Shown here piece after piece: positions 1-9,367 of a stretch of DNA of 64,000 nucleotides. A program made the position numbers and the translations under genes. The notes beneath the pieces are model-generated. The model had not been told where the DNA came from and did not search any database. It was given only the letters and a program-made list of their open reading frames with translations. Within the stretch, counting starts at the first letter, position 1. Every line of letters begins with the position of its first letter. Location: positions 62,001-126,000 of the forward strand of contig NZ_JANQKD010000096.1 in NCBI RefSeq assembly GCF_028281305.1, read 5' to 3'. Origin of the DNA: Pelagibius sp. (GTDB taxonomy: Bacteria > Pseudomonadota > Alphaproteobacteria > Kiloniellales > Kiloniellaceae).

Positions 1-2298
1 GGCGCGCAGGCAGGCCCGCGGCAGCTCGATCATGGTGCCGACGAGGTAGCCGATCTCCACCCCCTGTGCGTTCCGCACCGCTTCGGCCACCTTGTCCACC
101 AGCGTGCGCAGCACGGTGAACTCCTGCTCGATGGAGACCAGCGGGATCATCACTTCCGGCACTACGGTTTTGCCGGTCTCCTTCGCGACCGCGGCCACGG
201 CCTCGAAGATGGCGCGGGCCTGCATCTCGTAGATCTCCGGGTAGGTGATACCCAAGCGGCAGCCGCGGTGGCCCAGCATGGGGTTGGTCTCGACCAGTTT
301 CAGGGAGCGCGCGCGCACCTGCTCCTCCGAGAGGCCGGAGGCCTTGGCCACCTCGGCAACCGCCGCGTCCTCGTGCGGCAGAAATTCGTGCAGCGGCGGG
401 TCCAGCAGGCGGATGGTGACCGGCCGGTCGCCCATTTCCTTGAAAAGGGCGATGAAATCGTCGCGCTGGAAGGGCAGCAGCTTCTCCAGCGCCTGACGGC
501 GCTTCTCGCCAGAGTCCGCCAGGATCATCTCGCGCATGGCGACGATGCGCTGGGCATCGAAGAACATGTGCTCCGTGCGGCAGAGGCCGATGCCCTCGCA
601 GCCGAAGGCCACGGCGACCTTGGCTTCCTGAGGTGTGTCGCAGTTCACCCGCACACCCATGCTGCGGTGCTGGTCGGCCCAGCCCATGACGGTGGCGAAG
701 TCGCCGGAAAGCTCCGGCTGCACGGTGGGCACCGCGCCCTGCATCACCTCGCCGGTGGAGCCGTCGAGGGTGATGAGGTCGCCCTCGCGCAGTTCCAGGT
801 CGCGCACCCGCATGACGCCGCTCTTGCGGTCGATACGCAGCTCGCCGGCACCGGCCACGCAGGCCCGGCCCATGCCCCGCGCGACCACCGCGGCATGGCT
901 GGTCATGCCGCCGCGGGTGGTGAGGATGCCGACGGCGGCGTGCATGCCGTGAATGTCTTCCGGCGAGGTCTCGGTGCGGCAGAGAATGACGGTCTCGCCC
1001 GCCCCGGCCTGGGCCTCCGCCTCGTCGGCGGTGAACACGATCTTGCCGGAGGCCGCGCCCGGCGAAGCCGGCAGTCCGCGGGCGATCACTTTGCGCTCCG
1101 CCTTGGGGTCCAGGGTCGGATGCAGAAGCTGGTCCAGGCTCGACGGATCGATGCGCAGCAGCGCCTCCTTCTCGTCGATCAGGCCCTCGGCCACCATCTC
1201 GGCGGCGATCTTCAGGGCCGCGGAGGCGGTGCGCTTGCCGGTGCGGGTCTGCAGCATGTAGAGCGTGCCGCGCTGCACCGTGAACTCGATGTCCTGCATG
1301 TCCTTGTAGTGCTGCTCAAGGGTCAGGCGGACATCGTTCAACTGGCCGAAGACCTCCGGCATCACCTCTTCCATGGCCGGCAGCTTGGAGCCGTTCATCT
1401 TCTTGCCGTGGAGTGTGAGGTTCTGCGGCGTGCGTATGCCGGCCACCACGTCCTCGCCCTGGGCGTTCACCAGGTACTCGCCATAGAAGGTGTTGTCGCC
1501 GGTGGCGGGATTGCGCGTAAAGGCGACTCCCGTGGCGCAGTCGTCGCCCATGTTGCCGAAGACCATGGCCTGCAGGTTCACCGCCGTGCCCCAGCCCGCG
1601 GGGATGTCATGCAGACGGCGATAGGTGATGGCGCGCTGGTTCATCCAGGATCCGAAGACAGCGCCCACCGCCGCCCAGGCCTGATCGCCGGGCGACTGGG
1701 GAAAGGGCTCGCCGGTCTCCGCCAGGACCTTGGCCTTGTAGTCCTCGATCACCCGAGCCCAGTCCTCGGCCGTCAGCTCGGTATCGAGCATGTAGCCGTG
1801 GTCTTCTTTGGCCAGCTCCAGGATTTCCTCGAAGTGGTGGTGGTCAACGCCCAGCACCACGTCGCCGAACATTTGGATGAAGCGGCGGTAGCTGTCGTAG
1901 GCGAAGCGCCGGTCACCGGCATTGCGGGCCAGGCCCTCCACGGTCTCGTCGTTGAGGCCGAGGTTGAGGACGGTGTCCATCATGCCGGGCATGGAGGCCC
2001 GGGCGCCCGAGCGCACGGAAAGCAGCAGCGGGTTTTCCGGGTCGCCGAACCTGGCGCCGACGAGGTCCTCGATCTTCGTCAGCGCCGCATTCATCTGATC
2101 TCTCAGATCCTCAGGGTACTTGCGGTCGTGATCGTAAAAGTAGGTGCAGACCTCGGTGGTGATGGTGAAGCCGGGCGGCACCGGCAGGCCGATGGCCGAC
2201 ATCTCTGCCAGATTGGCACCCTTGCCGCCCAGGAGTTCCTTCATCTCGGCCCGGCCGTCGGCCGCGCCGCCGCCGAAGCTGTAGACCCAAGTCGTCAT
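1..2298 (-). CDS. ppdK: Pyruvate, phosphate dikinase, C-terminal end cut by window edge
   Basis: Interconverts pyruvate, ATP and phosphate with PEP, AMP and PPi in the cytoplasm. The visible part is 766 codons of a family usually near 890 residues, so about the last 120 residues, including the catalytic Cys region of the PEP-binding barrel, lie off the left edge. The start ATG at 2298 begins MTTWVYSFGGG, the usual N-terminus. The nucleotide-binding domain shows KELLGGKGANLAEM and SVRSGARASMPGMMD (about residues 90-105). The phosphohistidine domain shows GGMTSHAAVVARG with the catalytic His near residue 468. The start of the PEP-binding barrel is present (CRTEHMFF). It lies 97 bp downstream of glyS on the same strand, so co-transcription with glyQS is plausible. 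No frameshift is seen in the part present. Confidence 0.97.
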   Translation of the reverse strand, partial: MTTWVYSFGGGAADGRAEMKELLGGKGANLAEMSAIGLPVPPGFTITTEVCTYFYDHDRKYPEDLRDQMNAALTKIEDLVGARFGDPENPLLLSVRSGARASMPGMMDTVLNLGLNDETVEGLARNAGDRRFAYDSYRRFIQMFGDVVLGVDHHHFEEILELAKEDHGYMLDTELTAEDWARVIEDYKAKVLAETGEPFPQSPGDQAWAAVGAVFGSWMNQRAITYRRLHDIPAGWGTAVNLQAMVFGNMGDDCATGVAFTRNPATGDNTFYGEYLVNAQGEDVVAGIRTPQNLTLHGKKMNGSKLPAMEEVMPEVFGQLNDVRLTLEQHYKDMQDIEFTVQRGTLYMLQTRTGKRTASAALKIAAEMVAEGLIDEKEALLRIDPSSLDQLLHPTLDPKAERKVIARGLPASPGAASGKIVFTADEAEAQAGAGETVILCRTETSPEDIHGMHAAVGILTTRGGMTSHAAVVARGMGRACVAGAGELRIDRKSGVMRVRDLELREGDLITLDGSTGEVMQGAVPTVQPELSGDFATVMGWADQHRSMGVRVNCDTPQEAKVAVAFGCEGIGLCRTEHMFFDAQRIVAMREMILADSGEKRRQALEKLLPFQRDDFIALFKEMGDRPVTIRLLDPPLHEFLPHEDAAVAEVAKASGLSEEQVRARSLKLVETNPMLGHRGCRLGITYPEIYEMQARAIFEAVAAVAKETGKTVVPEVMIPLVSIEQEFTVLRTLVDKVAEAVRNAQGVEIGYLVGTMIELPRACLRA

Positions 2299-2395
2299 GA
2301 TTTGCGATCCGTTTCCTGCCGGTTGCTGTCCATCTCAACTCGCACGCCCAGTTACCTTGCATGCAACGGGCGGCTGAACGCCGCCTCTGCTTTCT

Positions 2396-4603
2396 TCAGC
2401 CCTCGATCTTCGAGAAGTCGGCCACCTCCGAGAGCGTCGTTCCGATCGCGCTCAGAAGGTTCAGACGGTTCTCCCGCAGGGCAGCGTCTTCTGCGTTCAC
2501 GGTCACTTGGTCGAAGAAGGCATCGACCGGTTGGCGCAACTGCGCCATCGCCTGCATCGCGAGCGTAAAGTTCTCTACTACGAGGGCCTCTCTCGCTCCA
2601 CCTGCCGCTTCAGCAAGGTATTCCGCAAGTTGACCTTCTTCCTGCTGCACCACAATATCCGGCCTCACCTGGCCGTCGTAGCTGCGCTTGTCCTTCTTGG
2701 CCTCGATGCGCACGATGTTGGCGGCGCGGCGATAGGCGACCAGCAAGTTGGCGCCGTCGTCGCTGTCGAGGAAGGAGCGCAGCGCCTCCACCCGCGCCAG
2801 CAGGCGCACCAGATCGTCCTCGCCGCCACGCGCCATGACAGCGCTGATGAGGTCGTGGCGCACCCCCTGGTCCCGCAACACCACCTTCAGGCGCTCGCCG
2901 AAGAAATCCAGGAGGCTGAGTGCGCTTTTATCTATGCTCTGATCCCAGCCAGGGGCGACGCTGCGCACTCGAGCTCGCACCGACCCCAAGGACATGGAAC
3001 CACCGCTTGGACCCAGAGCTCTCTTAGCTTGTTCTGCCCGCTGCCTGCTCTCGAACTGACCGACAGTTTGAGAGTCCAGTGCCCGTTCAAAAACAGTGAT
3101 AAGTGGCACCCGGAGGTTATTCTCGACGATGAGCCGGATAGTACCCAAAGCCGCCCGACGTAGCGCGTAGGGGTCTTTTGAGCCCGTCGGCTTCTCGTCG
3201 ATCGCCCAGAAGCCGGCCAGGGTGTCGATCTTGTCGGCCAGGGCGACGCAGAGGCTGACCGGCGCGGAGGGGCAGGCATCGTTGGGGCCGAGCGGGGCGT
3301 AGTGTTCGGCGATGGCCTCCGCCACCGCCGGGGCCTCGCCGTCGTTGAGGGCATAGTAGCGCCCCATGATGCCCTGCAGTTCCGGGAACTCGCCCACCAT
3401 GCCGGTGACGAGGTCGGCCTTGGCGAGGCGCGCGGCGGAGCGGACCTGGTCGCGGTCCGCGCCGGGCACATACTGGCTGATCTCCGCGGCCAGGCTCTCC
3501 AGGCGCGAGACCTTCTCCGCCAGCGTGCCCAGCCTGGCGTGAAAAACGATGTCCTGCAGCGCCGTCACCCGTGCGGAGAGCGGCTCCTTGCGGTCCTGGT
3601 CCCAGAAGAACCGCGCATCGGCCAGGCGGGCGCGCAGCACCCGTTCGTTGCCAGCGACGATGGTCTTGGCGCGGTCGCTGCCCGGCGGCGCCTCCATGTT
3701 GGCGACCACCAGGAAGCGGTCCGCCAGCGCGCCCTCGGTGGTCTCGGTCGAGAAGTACTTCTGGTGGCTGCGCATGGAGGTGGACAGCACCTCCGCCGGC
3801 AGGTCCATGAAGCCCTCGTCGATGCGCCCCATCAGCACCTGCGGCCATTCGACCAGCCCGGTCACTTCGTCCAGCAGCGCGGGATCGTCTTTCAGCGTGA
3901 CGCCCGCGTCGGCGGTCAGCTCCGCGGCCTGCCGCGCGATGGTCGCACGCCGCTCCGCCGGATCCAAAACCACCTTGGCCTGCAGCAACTTGTCCCGGTA
4001 GTCGGCAAAGCCAGTCACCGCAAAGCGGTCGGGGGCGAGAAAGCGGTGCCCCAGCGTCGCATTGCCGAACTCAACACGACGCCCTTCCCCCATCATCAAT
4101 TCGCCGGTCAGGGCCTTGCCGTCGAAAACCGCGAGGATGTGGTGCAGCGGGCGCACCCAGCGCTGGCTGTCCTCTGCCCAGCGCATGGACTTCGGCCAGG
4201 GCAGGTCCGCAAAGGCCCTGCCCAGAACCTCCGGCAGGACCGCGTCGCTGGGCCGCCCGGCGACGTGGCGCACGGCGAAATAGAAGCTGCCCTTCGGGGT
4301 CTCGCGGACCTCCGCATCCTCCAGGGAGGCAAAGCCGTTGGCCTTCAGAAAGCCCTGGACCGCCTGCTCCGGCGCACCGACCTTGGGGCCCTTCTTCTCT
4401 TCCGAGAGGTCCGGCTGCTGAGCCGGAAGGCCGTCAACCACCAGCGCCAGGCGGCGCGGCGTGGCATAGGCCGACGCCGTTTCAAAGGTCAGATTGGCCG
4501 CCTTCAGCCCCTCGGTGACCAGACGCTTCAGATCCTCCGCCGCGCGGGCCTGCATGCGCGCCGGGATCTCCTCGGAAAACAGCTCGACCAGCAGTTCGGC
4601 CAT
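2396..4603 (-). CDS. glyS: Glycine--tRNA ligase beta subunit
   Basis: Beta subunit of the bacterial alpha2beta2 glycyl-tRNA synthetase, which recognises and binds tRNA-Gly. The protein is 735 residues, within the family range. It begins with the typical [17 protein letters not shown] and ends in a helical DALR-type anticodon-binding region (about residues 560-700). The start ATG overlaps the glyQ stop by one base (TGATG), so translation is probably coupled. Residues about 490-560 (bases 2925-3150) and a short stretch near 2570-2650 use more A/T-ending codons than the rest of the gene, and the first of these covers a linker that looks lineage-specific. The frame is intact throughout. Confidence 0.97.
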   Translation of the reverse strand: MAELLVELFSEEIPARMQARAAEDLKRLVTEGLKAANLTFETASAYATPRRLALVVDGLPAQQPDLSEEKKGPKVGAPEQAVQGFLKANGFASLEDAEVRETPKGSFYFAVRHVAGRPSDAVLPEVLGRAFADLPWPKSMRWAEDSQRWVRPLHHILAVFDGKALTGELMMGEGRRVEFGNATLGHRFLAPDRFAVTGFADYRDKLLQAKVVLDPAERRATIARQAAELTADAGVTLKDDPALLDEVTGLVEWPQVLMGRIDEGFMDLPAEVLSTSMRSHQKYFSTETTEGALADRFLVVANMEAPPGSDRAKTIVAGNERVLRARLADARFFWDQDRKEPLSARVTALQDIVFHARLGTLAEKVSRLESLAAEISQYVPGADRDQVRSAARLAKADLVTGMVGEFPELQGIMGRYYALNDGEAPAVAEAIAEHYAPLGPNDACPSAPVSLCVALADKIDTLAGFWAIDEKPTGSKDPYALRRAALGTIRLIVENNLRVPLITVFERALDSQTVGQFESRQRAEQAKRALGPSGGSMSLGSVRARVRSVAPGWDQSIDKSALSLLDFFGERLKVVLRDQGVRHDLISAVMARGGEDDLVRLLARVEALRSFLDSDDGANLLVAYRRAANIVRIEAKKDKRSYDGQVRPDIVVQQEEGQLAEYLAEAAGGAREALVVENFTLAMQAMAQLRQPVDAFFDQVTVNAEDAALRENRLNLLSAIGTTLSEVADFSKIEG

Positions 4604-5553
4604 CAGTCCGCTCCACCGCTCTCGCTAGGGCCTTGGCCGAGACTCTGGGTCGCGACCCAGGCCTCGCAGCAGGCCTTGGCCAGAGTGCGGACGCGGCCGA
4701 TGTAGGCCTGGCGCTCGGTCACGGAGATCACCCCGCGCGCATCCAGGAGATTGAATACGTGGCTGGCCTTCATGCACTGGTCATAGGCCGGCAGCGGCAT
4801 GGGCCGGCCGTTGCGGTCACCGAAGGCCAGGATCGACTGACACTCGGCCTCCGCGTCCTTGAAGTGCTGAAACAGGATGTCGGTGCTCGCGGCCTCGAAG
4901 TTGAAGGCGGAGAACTCCTGCTCGGCCTGCAGGAAGACATCGCCATAGGTCTTGCCGCCCCCATCCTCTCTATTGGGGTCCTTGGGCACGCCGTCCCAAT
5001 CCAGGTCGTAGACGTTCTCGACGCCCTGGACGTACATGATCAGGCGCTCCAGCCCGTAGGTCAGCTCGGTGGAGACCGGGTTGCAGTCGATGCCGCCGAC
5101 CTGCTGGAAGTAGGTGAACTGGCTGACCTCCATGCCATCGCACCAGACCTCCCAGCCCAGGCCCCAGGCGCCCAGCGTCGGGCTCTCCCAATCGTCCTCC
5201 ACAAAACGGATGTCGTGGTTCATGGGATCGATGCCGATGGCGCGCAGGGAATCCAGGTAGAGCTCCTGGCTGTCGGCCGGCGAGGGCTTCAGGATGACCT
5301 GAAACTGGTAGTAGTGCTGCAGGCGGTTGGGATTCTCCCCGTAGCGCCCGTCGGTCGGGCGGCGCGAGGGCTGCACATAGGCCGCTTTCCAGCGTCCCGG
5401 CCCGAGTGCGCGCAGGGTGGTGGCCGGATGGAAGGTCCCCGCCCCCACCTCCAGATCGTAGGGCTGCAGGATGACGCAGCCCTGGCGGGCCCAGAAGTCC
5501 TGAAGACGCAGGATCAGCCGCTGGAAACAGGTGTCCGGATTGGCGTCAGACAT
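4603..5553 (-). CDS. glyQ: Glycine--tRNA ligase alpha subunit
   Basis: Catalytic alpha subunit of heterotetrameric glycyl-tRNA synthetase. The protein is 316 residues from the ATG at 5553 ([21 protein letters not shown]). An upstream in-frame ATG at 5592 would add 13 residues that do not look like the family N-terminus, so I chose the internal start. Class II signatures are visible: [21 protein letters not shown], the [19 protein letters not shown] block, and the [21 protein letters not shown] block. It is followed directly by glyS with a one-base overlap. About 160 bp separate it from the methyltransferase stop upstream, which leaves room for a promoter. Confidence 0.97.
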   Translation of the reverse strand: MSDANPDTCFQRLILRLQDFWARQGCVILQPYDLEVGAGTFHPATTLRALGPGRWKAAYVQPSRRPTDGRYGENPNRLQHYYQFQVILKPSPADSQELYLDSLRAIGIDPMNHDIRFVEDDWESPTLGAWGLGWEVWCDGMEVSQFTYFQQVGGIDCNPVSTELTYGLERLIMYVQGVENVYDLDWDGVPKDPNREDGGGKTYGDVFLQAEQEFSAFNFEAASTDILFQHFKDAEAECQSILAFGDRNGRPMPLPAYDQCMKASHVFNLLDARGVISVTERQAYIGRVRTLAKACCEAWVATQSLGQGPSESGGAD

Positions 5554-5716
5554 GGCGTTGGGACTGTTTGCCCGGGGGTGGCGCCCCGGCAACCTTTACT
5601 CAGACCGTTGCTGAAGCGGTCCAGGATGCTGCACCGCGATAAAATGCCGGCGAACCTTAGCCGCGCGCCTGACCCGAATCAAGCGAAGCCATGGCGGAGA
5701 CTGGGTACTGGGCGAC

Positions 5717-6514
5717 CTAGCCCCTGACTGCGGCGATGTGCAGAACCAGGGCCGCATGGCGACGCCAGCGCCCCAGCCAGGGATGGGCCTCGACGGCCGC
5801 CTCGCTGGGCTGCGGTTCCTCCATGGCGGCGATCCGCAGACCGGCAGCGCAGATGGCATTGACATAATCCGAAACAGTGCGCGGGAAGCGCGGAACCGCA
5901 AAATCCTCAACGTCGCTCGGTGCCGCCCGCTTGCTGAAGTGCCAATGCTCCACGAAAGGCTGGCGGTCGAAGTAGCCGACCACCTGGCGGGCCCTCTTTG
6001 GGGTCCGGCGCGACGGGATCCACCGGCTGTGCCTTGTATTGAAACAAGGATGCAGAACGCTGAACCAGAGGCCGCCCCCGGGCCTGAGCACCCGGTGGAC
6101 CTCGCGCATGGCACCGGCAACGTCCGGCCCGTCCATCAGGGCCATGGTGGAGAGGGCGAGATCGAAGCTGGCGTCCGCAAAGCGGTCCATCTGCGAGAAC
6201 GAGCAGGCTTCGTAGCGGATTCCCAGAGGCGTTTCTTCCTCGACTGCCCGGGCACGCGCGATTTGCCCGGTGGAAAGATCGATGTCGGTGACTCGGGCGC
6301 CGCGTTCGGCGAACCGGCGGGTGTTGGAGCCCTCGCCGCACCCCAGATCGATCACTTCCCGGCCTGCAATCTCCGGCAGAAAAGCGAGAAAAGCCGGTAG
6401 TGTGAAATGCTCACGAAAAACATCGTAACCCGCACGGACCTCTTCCGCCCAAAGGTCCGCGTTGCGATCCCAGGCCGTAGCGACGCCGGCCTCGTCCAGG
6501 CTATCCTCCTGCAT
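5717..6514 (-). CDS. Class I SAM-dependent methyltransferase, substrate unknown
   Basis: A Rossmann-fold methyltransferase of 265 residues. Motif I is VIDLGCGEG at about residues 54-62, the acidic residue ending strand beta2 is in the DIDLS block, and the post-motif region reads HRVLRPGGGLWFSVLHP, as in the Methyltransf_11/UbiE-like group. There is no membrane segment or signal peptide. The C-terminal part (residues about 165-265) has no motif that indicates a substrate. It lies on the same strand as glyQ but 163 bp upstream, so it is probably a separate unit. The family is clear; the substrate is not. Confidence 0.88.
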   Translation of the reverse strand: MQEDSLDEAGVATAWDRNADLWAEEVRAGYDVFREHFTLPAFLAFLPEIAGREVIDLGCGEGSNTRRFAERGARVTDIDLSTGQIARARAVEEETPLGIRYEACSFSQMDRFADASFDLALSTMALMDGPDVAGAMREVHRVLRPGGGLWFSVLHPCFNTRHSRWIPSRRTPKRARQVVGYFDRQPFVEHWHFSKRAAPSDVEDFAVPRFPRTVSDYVNAICAAGLRIAAMEEPQPSEAAVEAHPWLGRWRRHAALVLHIAAVRG

Positions 6515-6643
6515 TTCTGCGGCGCCCTTCTTCCAGTCCGGCTACAAGCGCCGGGCGATATCCGTGACGGGCCAGTGCCAGCCACCTGAGCATGGGCCGC
6601 CCGCTGAATAAGGGCTGCGCGCCCGGACCGGCACCGAAGACAC

Positions 6644-6916
6644 TCAATCCTTACGACCGCAGGAGCACTTGCTGCCAGCTTGAATGTAGGCGCCGCAGGT
6701 CGGGCACGGCACGAGGTCCGCAACCTCCTCGCCGTTGCCGGCTTCTGCGCTGCGCTCCGTTCTGGTCTTCTGCGGCTTCTTCGCCTCGCCGGCCCGCAGC
6801 TTGGCCTCGGCCTTTCGCGCCTGCTGCAGACGGCCGAGGAACTTGAACCCGTACCAGACCGCGGCGATGACCAGCCCGAGGACGATCAGCTTCTGAATCG
6901 AGGGCAATCCAAACAT
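6644..6916 (-). CDS. Small membrane-anchored zinc-ribbon protein
   Basis: A 90-residue protein from ATG 6916. An in-frame GTG at 6937, preceded by GGGGGCG, is an alternative start that would give 97 residues. It has one N-terminal membrane helix (LIVLGLVIAAVWYGFKFLG), a basic and Ala-rich cytoplasmic linker (QQARKAEAKLR), and a C-terminal zinc ribbon with spacing C-x2-C-x9-C-x1-C. This layout matches small conserved alphaproteobacterial proteins of unknown role. It sits between the methyltransferase and the S49 peptidase on the same strand. Confidence 0.75.
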   Translation of the reverse strand: MFGLPSIQKLIVLGLVIAAVWYGFKFLGRLQQARKAEAKLRAGEAKKPQKTRTERSAEAGNGEEVADLVPCPTCGAYIQAGSKCSCGRKD

Positions 6917-7030
6917 GGCGGCATTTAGCGATGCCACCGCCCCCGGGTCAAGCAGACCCGATCAGCGGCGTCCGATCACGAAGGGCTTGAGCAAGACCGG
7001 CCTGACGAGCGGTGCGGGGCCGGGGTACCC

Positions 7031-7921
7031 CTAGAGCCCGAAGCGGGACCAGAGAGCCCGCTCCTCGACGGCAGCGATGAGACCGGCGGCCCAGTCGTCC
7101 GGGCCCGGCAGACCGCCATGGAAGAGCGGCTCGTCGCCGCCACCCCGCCCGCGGCCCACGCCCAAACGCTTCAGAAGCCGCCTGGGGCCCTGGACACGGC
7201 GCAGCCGGACGCGCTTGCCAAAGCGGTCCCGCAACACCTGGCGCAGTTCGCCCTCGGAGTCGGCCAGGCCAAGCTCTATCGCCCGTCCGCCGGCCCAGAA
7301 CTCACCGCTGAAAAGCTCCTCTTCCGGGGCCTTCAGGCGATGCCCGCGACGGTCGCGCACGGTCTGCTTGAAGACATCGTGCAGGTCCTGCTGCAGAGTT
7401 TTCAGGCGGGCGACGTCGTCGGCATTTTCCGGCCGGAAGGGATCAAGCGTCGACTTATGCTCGCCGGCCGTATAGACGCGGCGCTCGACGCCAACCCGAT
7501 CCATCAACTCGGTGAACCCGAAGCCGGAGGTGATGACGCCGATCGAACCGACAATGGAGGTCGGCTGGACAAAGATCTCGTCGGCGGCACAGGCAAGCCA
7601 ATACCCGCCCGAGGCCGCCACGTCCTCGCAGAACGCCAGAACCGGCTTTTCCTTCTCCCGCGCCAGATCGCGGATACGCTTGGCGATCAGGGCCGACTGA
7701 GAGGGCGAACCGCCGGGCGAGTTTATGATCAGGGCAACGGCGCTCAGCCGCGGCAGGGCAAAGGCCCGCTCGATCAGTGGCTCCATGCTGGCGAGGCTCA
7801 TGCCGCTGCGCAGCGGGCCGAACCCGCCGATCACCCCGGACATGCGCAGAACAGCCACCTCGGGATGCCTGGGACGCAACCAACGGAACGTCAGAATATC
7901 GATGATGCTTCGTAGGGCCAT
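7031..7921 (-). CDS. S49 family serine peptidase (SppA/SohB-like)
   Basis: A ClpP-fold protease of the signal-peptide-peptidase/SohB family, 296 residues from ATG 7921 (MALRSIIDILTFRWLRP). The longer frame upstream adds 16 residues that lack family character. The Ser-Lys dyad is visible: Ser104 in DVAASGGYW and Lys156 in AGEHKSTLDPF. The NSPGGSPSQS loop (about residues 67-76) forms the oxyanion region, and TSIVGSIGV follows. There is no obvious N-terminal membrane helix, so it is likely cytoplasmic or peripheral, unlike classical SppA. Its stop lies about 115 bp upstream of the zinc-ribbon gene. Confidence 0.9.
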   Translation of the reverse strand: MALRSIIDILTFRWLRPRHPEVAVLRMSGVIGGFGPLRSGMSLASMEPLIERAFALPRLSAVALIINSPGGSPSQSALIAKRIRDLAREKEKPVLAFCEDVAASGGYWLACAADEIFVQPTSIVGSIGVITSGFGFTELMDRVGVERRVYTAGEHKSTLDPFRPENADDVARLKTLQQDLHDVFKQTVRDRRGHRLKAPEEELFSGEFWAGGRAIELGLADSEGELRQVLRDRFGKRVRLRRVQGPRRLLKRLGVGRGRGGGDEPLFHGGLPGPDDWAAGLIAAVEERALWSRFGL

Positions 7922-7962
7922 GGCATGAACATAAGGCCTAAGGCTGCTTATTCCAAACCCCT

Positions 7963-7988
7963 GGCCCAAACATCCGGCCCAAACATCC
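7963..7988. repeat. 13-bp intergenic tandem repeat (2 exact copies plus degenerate flank)
   Basis: The unit GGCCCAAACATCC occurs twice without a gap and is followed by decayed GGCCCA and GGCCATCC pieces up to about 8010. It lies between the TrmN6-like gene stop (8027) and the S49 peptidase start (7921). It is one of several short tandem repeats in this window. Confidence 0.85.
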
Positions 7989-8026
7989 GGCCCACCCCCC
8001 GGCCATCCGGCCGGCGCGGTTCGGGT

Positions 8027-8773
8027 CTAGAGTTCCAGCGGCTCTGCCGCCCGCAACACCGCCTCCGCAGCAGTCGAGTAGGCGCCGTCGTCCCGATGAA
8101 GCACCAAGCCTGGCAAAAGCCGCAGCGGCGCCCCGCTGCCCTTGCGGGCCTGCACGATCACGCGCTTGGCCGGCTCGCCAAGGCGCGGCCAGAGAGGCAG
8201 GACGGTGAGGCTGCCGCAGGCCGCGGCGCAGAGCGTGAGGACCTCCGCAAGGCGGTCGGCCCGGTGGATCAGCGTCAGGCTGCCCCTGGGCCGCAACAGC
8301 ATGATCGCGCACCGCATCCAGTCGTCGAGCCCGGCCGCCCCCTCCACCGTCGCGATACGGCGGGCGGTATCGTGCGAAACACGGGCGGCCGCGGGGTCGA
8401 GGTAGGGCGGGTTCATCATCACGTGGTCGAAACGGCCGGTGGCGAAGCAGGCCGGCGGATCGCGCACATCGCCCAGATGGGCGGCCAGATCGGGACCGAC
8501 ATCGTTGAGGTCTCCGTTCTGCCGGGCAAGCGCGACAAGCCGGGGTTGAACCTCGAGACCGACCACGCGCACCCTGGGCAGCCGCCGCAGCAGGCAGAGG
8601 CCGGCCGAGGCGACACCGCATCCCAGATCGGCCACCGTCTCTCCGGGCTCTGCCGGCACCGCGGCGGCGAGCAGCACGGGGTCAATGGCGGCGCGGTAGC
8701 CGCCCGCGGGCTGGCGCAGCCGGACGCGGCCATCGAGGAGACTGTCTTCGGTGAGTGCGGGGCCTTCGCTCAA
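8027..8773 (-). CDS. tRNA1(Val) adenine N6-methyltransferase-like protein
   Basis: A SAM-dependent N-methyltransferase of 248 residues. Motif I is VADLGCGVASAGL (about residues 47-59). The NPPY tetrad at 121-124 is typical of enzymes methylating exocyclic amino groups, here the TrmN6/YfiC group that acts on A37 of tRNA1(Val). The N-terminal LLDGRVRLRQPAGGYRAAID block is also characteristic of that group. The start overlaps the upstream DUF2007 gene by four bases (ATGA), so the two are probably co-translated. The tRNA substrate is inferred from family, not proven. Confidence 0.85.
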   Translation of the reverse strand: MSEGPALTEDSLLDGRVRLRQPAGGYRAAIDPVLLAAAVPAEPGETVADLGCGVASAGLCLLRRLPRVRVVGLEVQPRLVALARQNGDLNDVGPDLAAHLGDVRDPPACFATGRFDHVMMNPPYLDPAAARVSHDTARRIATVEGAAGLDDWMRCAIMLLRPRGSLTLIHRADRLAEVLTLCAAACGSLTVLPLWPRLGEPAKRVIVQARKGSGAPLRLLPGLVLHRDDGAYSTAAEAVLRAAEPLEL

Positions 8774-8985
8774 GAACTGGTCTCCTCCCCCGCGTCGGCC
8801 AGAACCTGCAGCGCCCTTTCGTAGTCCTGATCCCCCACCATGAGGCGCCGCGGCAGGATACCGATGGACCCTTCCATGATCGAGGTGTGGTGGTCCAGCA
8901 CCAGGGTCTCGATCCCGGCATCGGCGAGCAGAGCCTCCAGCCAGGAGAGCTTGACCATGTCGTTGGTACGCAGCAGTTGTTTCAT
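8770..8985 (-). CDS. DUF2007 domain protein
   Basis: A 71-residue protein that is almost entirely one DUF2007 domain. It starts MKQLLRTNDMVKLSWLEALL, has the core GIETLVLDHHTSIMEGS and ILPRRLMVGDQDYERA, and ends in an acidic tail. The fold is PII-like and no biochemical role is established. It overlaps the TrmN6-like gene by four bases. This pairing, divergent from a polyprenyl synthase gene, is a familiar alphaproteobacterial arrangement. Confidence 0.88.
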   Translation of the reverse strand: MKQLLRTNDMVKLSWLEALLADAGIETLVLDHHTSIMEGSIGILPRRLMVGDQDYERALQVLADAGEETSS

Positions 8986-9367
8986 TGCCGGGCTGTTTTG
9001 CTGTTCCGGATGTTGACGGGTTCGGCTTAGGCCCTAGAGCTTGATGGTCTAGGCTTGATATGGGGACAAAGCGGTGGTTTCAGCCCCCCTTTCGCTCGAT
9101 TCGCGCAGCGCGCCTTTCGTCGCACCAGAGGTATCGTGCTTGACCCCCCGGCGGTTAATCCTATGCTGCCTTCAGTGGCCCAAATCAAGCACTACGCCTG
9201 TCAAGGGACCGATTTGGGCAGCGCATCTAAGCCTCTCGGCGCATCTGAGCCCCTCAGCAACGCCACGAGGCCGCTGCCGGCCAACGAAGACGGCAGTGCC
9301 CAATGAGGACGGCGTGCAATGAGTATGGGGCGTTGGATAGGGGACGGCCAAAGGTGAGAGGGCGGTT
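8986..9367. other. Divergent intergenic region
   Basis: 382 bp between the DUF2007 gene and the polyprenyl diphosphate synthase gene. It must hold promoters for both, but I see no convincing -35/-10 pair. It contains a short dyad CCTAGA/TCTAGG (9033-9038, 9048-9053) and two adjacent imperfect 18-bp repeats, GCATCTAAGCCTCTCGGC and its relative, at 9223-9258. Two short plus-strand frames here lack gene character. Confidence 0.6.

Noticed and set aside
268..2568. Plus-strand open frame of 766 codons opposite ppdK
   Set aside because: It mirrors ppdK codon for codon in a GC-rich genome, is His/Gly/Ala-rich without domains, and ends beyond the true gene.
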